Part shown: positions 10,334-20,500 of the stretch, piece by piece
How positions within the stretch are numbered: position 1 is the stretch's first letter
Layout: the number at the start of each line of letters is the position of its first letter
NCBI GenBank assembly: GCA_026413225.1
Contig: CM048575.1
Span: 4,554,001 to 4,618,000 of the forward strand
Source of the DNA: Otis tarda
Lineage: Eukaryota; Chordata; Aves; Otidiformes; Otididae
Direction of reading: 5' to 3'
DNA length: 64,000 nucleotides
Notes under the pieces: model-generated
What the model saw: only the letters and a program-made list of their open reading frames with translations
What the model was told of the DNA's origin: nothing
The model's database searches: none
Made by a program: the position numbers and the translations under genes

Positions 10334-13300
10334 ATGGCGCTGGAGCTGGGGGCCGAGGCGCTGCTGGACCTGAGCTTCCTGACGGAGGAAGAGCGGCGTG
10401 CCATCGCCGAGGTGCTGCGCCGCGACTGGCAGCTCCGCCGACGCGAGGAAGGACGCATCAGGTGAGGCGGGGGTACCCCGCTCAGTGTCACCTCTGGGGA
10501 CAGAGCAGCCAGGCTGGGGGGTCCCCTTTCCCCAGGGAATGGGGGCACCCCTTGAGCCTGGCTGGGGTGAAGCCCTGCGGTGGGTGACGTTGGCATTGGG
10601 GGTCCCAGATCTCCTGGGAGATGGTGGGAAGGGTGATGGGGACGGTGGCACTGGGGTTGATGGCAGCACAGATGCCAGTGCCACCCTCTCGCCGCCAGCA
10701 AGCTCCGCAAGTCGGTGTCGGACCCGGTGCGGCTGAGGAGCCTCACCGGGGATTGGTTCTGCGACGCCCGCGCCCAGCGCCACCGGCACCACCTGGGCTC
10801 CGACCTCGTCCGCGCATCCATCCGCCGCAGGAGGCGGCCCCGGGGTAGGTGAGGGACCGGGATGCAGGGGGGGCGTCGGGGGCCGGGGAGCTCAGCCCAC
10901 TGGGGTCCCCGATGTCCCCAGGAGCGGGGGACGTGGAGTGTGGCCCCAGCCTGGCCGAACTGGAGGCCATCAGCGAGCCGCTGGCAGAGGAGGAGGAGGA
11001 TGAGGATGGCGTGGCGGAGCCAGAGGAGAGGTGAGGGTGGGATGGCGAGGGGCTCCTGCCCCAAGGGTGCCCATAGCTGGTGGCATCTCTCAGGGGGTGC
11101 CCCGCTGGGGGTGGCACGGCCCTGGGACACCCGGCGGGAGCTGGACGTGGGGAAGAGGGGCCAGAGCCTGTGGTGAAGGGGATGGTACAGCCAGAGCTGC
11201 ACTGTCCTGCCGTCTGTCTGTCATCTCGGCATCTGTCCCTCGTTCCCAGTGTCATCGTCCCAGTGTCTGTCCATCGTCCCAGTGTCTCTCCATCCACCAC
11301 CCAGGGGTTTCTGCGGCCCTGCTGGACCCCGGCTCTATAAATATCTGTGGGGATGCGCGGGGCGGGAGAAAGTGCTCGTTAACCTGATGCCTTGTCGAGA
11401 GAAACTAATTATCGTCTCTTCTCGCAGCCCCGCTACGGAGGAGGCAGCAGAGCCCCAGGTCGGTGCCCGGTGGGGAGGTTAGGCCGGCTCGGCAGAGCCT
11501 GCAGCCAGTACCCGATGCCCCGGTGATGGGCTCTGTCAGTTGGGGAGCCTCGGTCACCCTGATTGCCGTGGTCCCCAAGCCGTGGGGGGGTCACCCCCAG
11601 GAGGGTGCTGCCGTCAGGGCCAGCCTTGTGCATGGGCTTTGTGGCGTGGGGAGCGATGGGGGATGTCCCGTGGGACCCGGAGGGGCTGGGCGGAGGGGAG
11701 CTGGGGGGGGGTGGTGGTGCCCATTTTCACCCTTTCCCCTCTGTGCCACCGGGCAGCCCACCCCCACGGCCCCGGCTCTGGAGGGGACCCCGGTGTCACA
11801 GCCCCTGCGGCACGATGACGGCCCAGCGAGGGAGCAGGATGGCCCGGCCCAGCCAGGTAACGGTGACAGGGGGGTCAGAGATGGCACGATTTAGGGGGGG
11901 CTGGAGCCCCGCAATGCTGCTTACCAGCCTCCTCCCTCCTCTGGGCCTCCCATCCCGGCCCCCATCCCTCGCTTACCTTACTCCTCTTGCCCAAAAAAGG
12001 ATGACCCCCCCTCCTCCTGTCCCTCCTAATGCATCGGGGGAACCCCCCCCCGCCACCCACACTGCACCCTTGCAGGTGACACTGTAGGTGGGAACCCCTT
12101 CTGCACCTCCAGCGCGGAGGAGGATGAGGAGGAGCCCGACTTCGCACGAAGCGACCCTGAGGCTGAGCAGGTGGGATGGGGGGGGCTGTATGGGGCTGTA
12201 TGGGGTTGGGGGTGACGTATGGGGCTGGAGGGGGCTAGGGGGGCTGTATGGGGCTGGGGGGCTGTATGGGGCTGAGGGAGGCTGTAAGAGAATGGAGGGC
12301 ACTGTATGGGGTTGGGGGGCTGTGTGGGGCTGGACGGGGGCTGTATGGGGCACAAGGGGGGCTGTGTGGGGTGGGGGGCTGTTTGGGGCTGGGGGGGCTG
12401 TATGGGGCTGGCGGGGGGCTATATGGGATTGGAAGAGGTTGTATGGGGCTGAGGGAGCTGCATGGGGTTGGGGGGTGCTGCATGGCGTTGGGGGGGGAGT
12501 TGTATGGGGCTGGGGGGGACCGTGCAAAGCCAGCACGGTGCGGGCTGTGCCCCAGCACTGGGCACTCACTGGGAGGTGGGTGCCCTCAGGACCCCACAGT
12601 GGGGATGGGGGGGTCCGTGGTGGGGATGGGGGTGCTGACCCCTCTTTGCTTTGCATTTCTGGGGCCCCCCCAGAAGGATCCGGCATCCCCAGGCCGGGTG
12701 TCCCCACAGAACGGCCACGCGCCCCGGAGCAGCCTCCTGACCACCAGCTCCTCCGTGTCCAGCCTCAGCTCCTCCACGGTACTGGGCTGCGGGGTGGTGG
12801 TGGGGACGGGGTGGGGGGGTCACCTCTCCAGCCCCCCTGACCCTGCCCCACCGCCCCGCAGCTGAGCGGCAGCCTGATGAGCCTGTACAGCGAGGGGGAG
12901 CTGGGCAGCGTGGCCGTGCGCGGTTGCGTCCAGTTCGCCCTCCGCTACGACCCGGCCAAGAAGGAGCTGCAGGTCCACGTCCTGCGGTGCCGCGAGCTGG
13001 CCGAGGCCAAGAAGCAGCGGTCGGACCCGTGAGTGCCTCAGCCCCGAGCGGCGATGCCCACGGTGGTGCCCATTGCGCCCACCTCAGGTTTTTTTTTTAA
13101 ATTTCTTTTTGGCTCCAGGTACATCAAGACGTACCTGCTGCCGGATAAGTCCAACCGCAGCAAGCGCAAGACCACGGTGAGGAAGAGGAGCTTGGATCCC
13201 GTCTTCAATGAGACCCTCAAGGTTTCTAACCTGGCTTTGGGGTGGTTTTTTGGGGCGGTCCTCACTGGTTCAAAGGGGGATGGATGACCTCACCCTGTCT

Positions 13301-14359
13301 GCGTGCCCTCCCCACCAGTACAAGCTGGAGCAGAGGGACCTGCCGGGCCGGACCCTGAACCTCTCGGTGTGGCACCACGACAGCCTGGGCAGGAATCTCT
13401 TCCTGGGGGAGGTGGAGATCGCGCTGGGCGCCTGGGACTGGGCCAACACGCGTCCCGAGTGGTTCAGCCTCCAGCCCCGGGTGAGTCCCCAGCCCCTCCA
13501 GCCCCACCTAACTCCATCCACAGCCCCCCCATAACCCCCCTATCCTCCCCAGATGCCCATCTCCTCGGACGGCCTCGCCAGCCGGGGCAACCTCAACTTG
13601 GCATTGAAGTTCATCCCCGCCGGCTCGGAAGGTGAGAGGTGGCACCGGGTGGGTGGGTGGAGGGGGCGGTCCAGCATGGCAGGGTGCCCCTGACCCCCCC
13701 CGTCACCCGCAGGCGGGGGGCTGCCACCCACGGGTGAGCTGCACATCTGGGTGAAGGATGCTCAGAGCCTCATCCCCCTGCACCGCGGCACCGTGGACGC
13801 CTTCGTGCAGTGGTAAGGGGTGGTGGGGCGGGGGGTGCGGCACCCAAAGGGGTTGGTGCCCCCCCCACCCCGCTCCTCACCCCCGCTGTCGCTCCCAGCT
13901 ACGTGCTGCCGGATGACAGCAAGGCCAGCCGGCAGAAGACGCGGGTGGTGAAACGGAGCCTCAACCCCCTCTTCAACCACACCATGGTGTACGACGGCTT
14001 CCAGGCCAAGGACCTGGCCGAGGCCTGCGCCGAATTCACCCTCTGGCACCACGAAGCCTTCGCCAAGCGCCAGCTGGGCGGCATTCGCCTCAGCCTGGGC
14101 ACGGGTGAGGTTTTGTGGGGGGGGTGGGCAATGGACCTGGGCACCCGGAGGTGCCCGCCGTGGCTTTGCAGGGCGGGAGCGGCGTGGCCGGTGGGGTGAC
14201 GGCGGTGGTCTCTCCGCAGGGAGCAGTTACGGGCTGCCGGTGGGCTGGATGGACTCTACGGCGGAGGAGCGAGGGGTGTGGGAGCGCCTGCTCCGCCAGC
14301 CGGGGCAGTGGGTGGAAGCGCTGTTGCCCCTGCGAACCAACCTGGTTCCCCGGGCGTAG
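10334..14359 (+). CDS. SYTL1: Synaptotagmin-like protein 1 (Slp1/JFC1)
   Basis: A Rab27 effector that tethers secretory vesicles to the plasma membrane for exocytosis (family knowledge). 14 coding exons: 10334-10461, 10699-10844, 10922-11030, 11428-11458, 11757-11856, 12076-12170, 12674-12778, 12862-13028, 13119-13221, 13319-13480, 13553-13631, 13713-13812, 13899-14104, 14220-14359; all GT-AG, sum 1671 nt, 556 aa (human about 562). The start has a strong Kozak (gccATGg) and aligns with human [11 protein letters not shown]. Residues 10-85 form the Slp homology domain, including LTGDWF and GSDLVRAS. The middle is acidic and Ser-rich ([13 protein letters not shown]). C2A spans about 257-375 ([21 protein letters not shown]) and C2B about 405-540 ([23 protein letters not shown]). 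The C2A third loop has only one Asp (WHHDSLGRN), suggesting Ca2+-independent lipid binding. Ends LRTNLVPRA. Confidence 0.97.
12171..12525. repeat. G-rich minisatellite in SYTL1 intron 6
   Basis: Imperfect tandem copies of a roughly 18-24 base unit built on ggctgtatggggctggggg fill most of the intron between exons 12076-12170 and 12674-12778. The unit length and G-run length vary between copies. The repeat starts immediately after the donor site. Confidence 0.85.
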
Positions 14360-14513
14360 CCCCCCAGTCCCCCGTCACGGACCACCCAGTGCCAGCAGGA
14401 CCCAGGGTGGGGACGCAGCAGAGCGCAGAGCATCCCTGTGCGGGGCTGGGGTCCGTGCCCCCCAGCCTGTCACCAGCAATGAAGTGGCACTGGAGGGCAC
14501 ATCTGGTGGCTGT
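14360..14513. other. SYTL1/MAP3K6 tail-to-tail 3' junction
   Basis: Only 154 bases separate the SYTL1 stop (TAG 14357-14359) from the MAP3K6 stop (14516-14514 on the minus strand). On the + strand the only polyadenylation-like hexamer is the variant AATGAA at 14478-14483, followed by GT-rich sequence. On the - strand AATAAA is at 14518-14513. Cleavage 10-30 bases beyond each signal would make the two mRNAs end in the same 50 or so bases. Confidence 0.7.
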
Positions 14514-14518
14514 TTATT
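14513..14518 (-). terminator. MAP3K6: MAP3K6 polyadenylation signal containing the stop codon
   Basis: Read on the minus strand the sequence is gagcAATAAAcagcc. The reading frame ends GAG CAA TAA, so the TAA stop is bases 3-5 of the hexamer. No other AATAAA or ATTAAA is near on this strand, so this is the likely signal and the 3'UTR would be only some 15-30 nt. Confidence 0.75.
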
Positions 14519-17500
14519 GCTCCGGGTACCCCAATTTCTCCCTCCGGCATGGGGCTGTCCCCTCTGTCACCGTCCTGCCAGCCCCCCCAGGGCCGGTGGC
14601 CGGGCGCCCCGGGGTCGTGTCCCAGCCCTGGGGTGGGGGCTGGCTCCGGGCGAGGGTCCGGCGCTGCTCCAGGATGGCTGCCCAGAGGCGACACGCCGGC
14701 CCGCGCCTGCGGGGACACGGGGGGCTGTCGGACGGAGGGGAGCGAGCCGTGTGTCCCACCCACCCTGTCCCCAGTGCTGCCCCCCCCTGCTCTCCCCACC
14801 CCGCGCACCGGGGGTACCTGATGCCCACGTAGAAGAGGTCGTCACGGGTGGCACAGCCCAGCAGGTTCTGCAGGGTGAAGCCGTGGGCGAGGAGCTGCAG
14901 GAGGTGGTAGGGGGTCTTGGGGGGCAATGCTGGGGGGGGGGAGCTGCCCCCACTCACGTCAGCGCCCCAGCCCCCATGTAGCCCCGTGTGCCGCACGGCC
15001 GCAGGTCTCACCGTGGCCGCGGTGGCCGGGTCCGCACCGTGACGCTGCAGCCACTCGAGGAGGAGGGGGTCACCCTGTCCCTGGGGGGGCTGGGGGATCG
15101 GAGGGGAGCAATCCTGCTCTGGGGGGGCCTCCCTGTGCTCCCCACTGCGCTGGGGCCAGCCAGGGACCGTGGCGTCCTTGTCCCCGGAGCGAAGCGCCCG
15201 CTGCAACTCCTGCTCCTTCTCGGCCAGTGCCTGGAGCAGCCTGGGGGGGAGGCAGGGGGGCACAGAGTGGCACCCGCGGGGGGCACAGGCTGGCACCCGG
15301 GGAGATGGGGGCACAGGGACTGGCGGTGCCCTACCTGCCCGTCTCCGCGCGGAGGTGGCAGAGCTGTGCCACCAGCGCCGAGGGTGCCCGCAGGGAGGGC
15401 GGGGGGTCCGCCTGGGCGCTGGGGCCGGTGCCGAGCCCCGAATGGGTGCCGAGCCCCGAATGGGTGCTGTCCCGCTGGGGTCGGCTCCTGGGGACAGCTG
15501 GCCTCGGCGGGACGGCATCATCCTCGTCACTCGTGTCCTTGGTGCCGTCCAACCCCAGGCGGCCGGCCTCTGGTCCCAGGTCTGTGGGGGAGAGGTGGCG
15601 GTGGGCGCAGGGAGGGGACCTGGCCTCGGTCCCCAGAGTGCTGGAGACAAAACGGAGCTGGGCCCAGCCAAGGCTGCCCCTGTGCTGCCCCCCCCCCGTT
15701 ATCCCTTTCCCAGCACCCCAAAGTCCCCCAGCCCATCCCAGGCCAGCCGCCCCTCTTCCACCTGCTTGGCCGCGGTGGTGGGACCCAGACCGGCTGTCCC
15801 CCAGCTGTCCCCCAGTGCCACTCACCTCTCACCAGCACGGCGAAAGCCGCCTGCACCGCCTGGCTGACGGCGTCGTCCAGCGCGAACATCCAGTGGGGTT
15901 TGATGCGATGCCGGCGCAGGACCCGTCTCACCTGGAAGGGATGGAGCTGTGCCAGGGCATCACCGTGCCAGGACATCGCCCACTCCAGGACATCACCGTG
16001 CCAGGGCATTCCCCACTCAGGACCCTGCCACTCACCGCTGCCTGGAAGCCGAGGAGGGGAGCCTGGAGGTGGGGGAGGCCGAGCCCCTCTGCCCGCAGCC
16101 GGCTCTGCAGTGCCAGGAGGCCCTGGCGCAGCTGGCGCTGGTTGGGACACTGGATGTAGCTCCGCAGGCAGCCCAGCAGCTGGGCCAGACGCTCGCAGCT
16201 CATCCTCGCGCCCGTCGTGCTCTGGGTGGGCAAAGGTGACGCTCAGGGGCTGCCACCCCCTCCCAGCCAGCTGCTCTGCGGACCCCCCCTCACCGCCTCG
16301 GGTGCCCACCTGGCTCTCCTCCAAGGCGGCGATGATGCTCGCTGCCTCGGCGGTGAGGACGCGGTGCAGGGTGGCCCGACGCTTGCTGTCCTTCCGCAGG
16401 AGGAACTCGTTCCCGCTCCCCTCAGGGGAGGACGGGTGCAGGCTGCGGTCGGAGCCCTGCGCAGCTCTGGCGGGGAGGCGGATGGGGTTGGCACTGTACC
16501 CCCCAAACCGCCCTGGCCAAGGGCATTTGGGAGCGTGGCCCTAGGGTGGGCATGGCCATTGGGCTTGGGACCTCCTGCGAGCCCCCCGAGCGGTCATGGG
16601 GAGGGATGTGATGGGTGGGTGCCATGGGAGGCAGCAAGCCAACCCCCCCGGGGTCCCTCCGTCACCCCCGTGCCCGGGATGCCCTACCCCGAGTCGCTGC
16701 GGCTGGAGGCTGCCTCGCCGGGGCGGCACGGGAGCAGGGGGCCGCCCGCTGTGCCCTTCACCGGGGCGTCCCGCCTGGCTGAGGAACACCCTCTGCTCCC
16801 ATCGCCGCCCTCCACATCCCCGTCCCGCTGCCCAAAGCGAGGGACATCGCCTGCCGGGGAGAGGACGGAGGTGGAGATGATTGTTCAGCAGCTCGTGCCA
16901 GGCCCCCCCAAAACCCCATCCTGCCCCCCAGACTCACCCCCCGCCGGGGGCAGGGGCCGGCTGCGGGCCCTCCTGGCGTCGGCGAGGAAGGGTTCCCGCA
17001 GCAGCGCGGCGGCCGTGGCCCGCGCGGCCGGGTCGGCCTGAAAGCAGCGCAGGATGAACTCCTTGGCTTGATCCGACATGGACTCGGGCACCTCCGGGTG
17101 CATCTTGAACATCCCCACCTGGAGGCGAGGCACCCGTGGGGGCTGCGAAGGGACTGGCCACCCCAAAAAGGGGCTGGGGAACACCCCCACCCCCCCATCA
17201 TCCCCTGCCCAACTCCATGCGTACCTTGAACATCGCAGCCTGGGGGCTGCCCAGCTCGTGGAAGGGGGGCTTGCCCGTGGCCATCTCGATGATGGTGCAG
17301 CCCAAGGACCAGATATCCGCCGGCTTCCCGTAGCCCCACGGCCCCTGGTCGATGATTTCCGGGGCCATGTACTGCAGGGTGCCTGGGGGGAGGATGAGGA
17401 GGGCTGAGAGGAACCCGTACCCCTCACCCAAACTCCCCCTGGGGTGGGTTCTCCTTCTCCCCGTGCCGGGTACGAGGGCACAGACCGCATCACTGGGTCC

Positions 17501-20500
17501 TCAGCGTCCCACCATCCCCAGTGCCCTCACCCGTGAAGGTCTCAGCGCTGGGGCTGATGCCCGCCAGCCGCTTCGAGGTCCCGAAGTCGGAGATCTTCAG
17601 CACCCCGCTGTAGGTGTTGATGAGGATGTTGTCTCCCTAGCACAAGAAGGGCACCCCAAAATAAACTCCCCCCCAAAAAAAAAGCTCCTGGAGCTTGAGT
17701 AGGGCACCACCCCAGGGGGTTTGGGCACCGAGGGGCAGCTCCTGGCTCCCCAGTGCCGCTCGAGGTTGGGGTGGGGGGGGGGGTCAGGCCTCGCGTCACC
17801 TTGATGTCACGGTGCACGATGTGGTTGTCGTGGAGGTAGCTGAGCCCCTCGAGGATCTGGCGGGTGTAGAAGACGATGGTGGGCTCGCTGTCCTTCAGGG
17901 GTCCCCACCCGGAGCGCAGCAGGGACGAGAGGCTCCCTGGAGAGGGAGCACAGAGAGGGGCAGCGCCCCCCCAGTTTAGACCCCACATCTGGTCCACATC
18001 TCCTCCCTTTTGACCCCCCCAAATGCCATCCCCGGCACCACCCACCTCCCGGCACCTCCTCCATGAAGATCTTGAGGAAGCCGCCCTGGCTGACGGAGCC
18101 CAGGTACCGCACGATGTTCCTGTGCTGCAGGCGCTTGTGCAAGGCCATCTCCTCGTGCAAGGGCTGCGAGAACCTGCGTGGTGCGACGCCGGGGTGAGGG
18201 GCTGCCCAGTGTCCCTTGGGACTTTTTGGGACCCCCCCCTAGCACGGCACCCACCGGCTGTCCCGCTCCGGGATCTCCTTGATAGCGATGCGCACTTGGT
18301 TGCTGAGGCAGCGCCCGGCGTAGACGACCCCGTACGTCCCCCTGCCCAGGACCACCCGCTCACCCGCCTCCGAGTACTCGTAGCTGTACTGGGGGCAGAG
18401 AGGCGGGGTGGCAGCCCGTGCCACCCGCCCCCTGCCCCGTGTCACCCTCACATCCCCCTGTGTCCCCACCTCACCTCCAGGATGGGCTGTGTGGGGCTGG
18501 GCACCTCCTCGCCGCCCGCCGCCTGCTCGGCCAGGAGGGACTGGATCCGGTCGCAGAACCTGGCAGTGGGAGGACGGCGGTCCTGAGCGCCAGCGAGGAT
18601 GCTGGGGGGCTTGGCCACCGACCCCCTGGCACTCTGTCCCACCCCTCCGCGGTGGGACCCAGTTGCAGGGCTTGGGTCCCTAGGACACTCCTTTTCCCCC
18701 AGAAATTAGGGTCGGGAAGAAACAGCATGTTCCCATCACTTCCCAGTCACCAGGACAGCGAGTGGGGGTCCCCGTGCCCCCACCCAGCGATGTGGGTGTC
18801 CCTGCGCCCCCCGCTCACCACTGGCAGTGCTGCTGGGAGGGGAAGTAGAGCTGGAAATCCTCCGCCGCCTGCGTCACGTAGAGGAAGCAGCCCCGTTCGT
18901 CACGCTTGCAGATGCTGGAGGGAGAGGACCCCCCCCCCGTCCCGTCAGCGGTGGGGCAGAGGGGCTGCGGGCGTATGGGGGGCATCTTCGGTCCTGCTGG
19001 CCAGGGGGCCGGGGACACGCTCACCTCACGCCCCGGATGGCCGTGGCCGAGAAGGTCCAGCTCGATGCCGCTTTCTGCAGGAGAAGGGGCAGGTGAGGGG
19101 TGTTAGGTGGGGGCCCCCCCTGCCCCCAGCCCCATCCCTACCTCCTCTGTGGGGCCGACGAGGGTGAGGGTCAGGGCGGGCTCCTCCGTGCCACCGTGCA
19201 GCGCCAGCTGGGCCGGCCGCAGGACCTTGCTGAGCTCCAGGACCAGGACCTGTGGCAGCGGGGGGCTGCAGGGTGAGACCCCTCCCCACTCCGCACCCCT
19301 GCATCCCCACCCTCCCACCCACCCACTGGGGTTGGCACCGGTGGGCTGCTCCGTGCCTCCCCAAACCGCCGGTGAGCCCAGACCACCGAGTGGTCCCCAG
19401 GGACGTCTGGGTGGTTCCGGCAGGAGGGGTCGGCTCCGCGGGACCCCTCACCTGGCAGCGCGGCGCGGCAACGAAGGGCTGGCACGCCTCGAGGAGGAAG
19501 CCCAGCCAAAAATCAGCCAGCTCCTGCTGGGCGGAGGGGACGTGCGGGCTCCTCTGGAAGTGCTTGTAGAGCAGGAAGGTCTCCATGACCGACACCAGGT
19601 ACCTGCGGGGACGCGGGGGGCGAGAGAGGAGAGAGGGGATACCCCCAGCACACCCAAAACGCCCCTAAACCCCCTCCTTGGGGCGCAGCCACCGGAGACT
19701 GGAGACCCAGTCTTGCCCGGGGGTTGGCACACCAGTGCCGTACCAGCCCGGTGCGTTGAGTTTGTAGAGTTTCTCGGAGGCTTGGATGACTTTGCCAAGG
19801 TCGTTGGCCAAGATGCCGGCTCCGAGGCAAAACCCGACGTCCCAGTAGTGGTGCAGCTCCCCCGGGCTGCCCTTGCGACCTTGCAGGCAGCTCAGCTTCA
19901 CCCCTGGATACGGGAAATACGGGAACCGGGAACGCGTCGCACCCTCCGTCGGCGACCCCGCAGCTGCCACTGCGCCGCGGCGCCCGGTCGCCGTCCCCGC
20001 TGGGTCCCGGTCGCCGGTTGGCGGGCGGGCGCTCACCGATTTGCCGCAGTCGCGCCGAGGTTTCGAAGCGGTGGCCGGCAGCCACGAGGAGGACGGCGGC
20101 GTTGATGCCCGCGTGGAGGCTGGGCTCCACCTCGAAGGCTTTGCTGTACCTGGGCGGAGGGCACGGCCGCTGCCATCCCCCCCGCCAGCCAAAATCCAAA
20201 ACGCGCCCGCCTCGGGGTCCCGGAGCAAACCCCCGGCCGGGGGCGCGGGCAGGCAGGCTGGTCCCAGCCCTGTCCCCAGTCTCACCAGTAGAAAGCTTGG
20301 TCCCTCGTCTGGGTGTCGGCGAGGCCGGAGGCGATGAACATGTCCTTGTAGATGCGGCCACACAAGCAGAGGAGGTCGGGGGCGGCCCCCTCCCCGCGTC
20401 CCACCGCGGGCAGCAGCACAGACAGGGCCTTCTCCCTGTCCCCGGCACCGTTACGCCTGCGCGCACGCCACCAGCGCTCGGCCCACGGCACCGCCAGCGC

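Noticed and set aside
14927-16544. Long open frames on the + strand (up to 518 codons) opposite MAP3K6.
   Set aside because: They are antisense shadows of GC-rich MAP3K6 exons and introns; the minus strand carries conserved, correctly spliced coding sequence and the + frames have no recognisable similarity.
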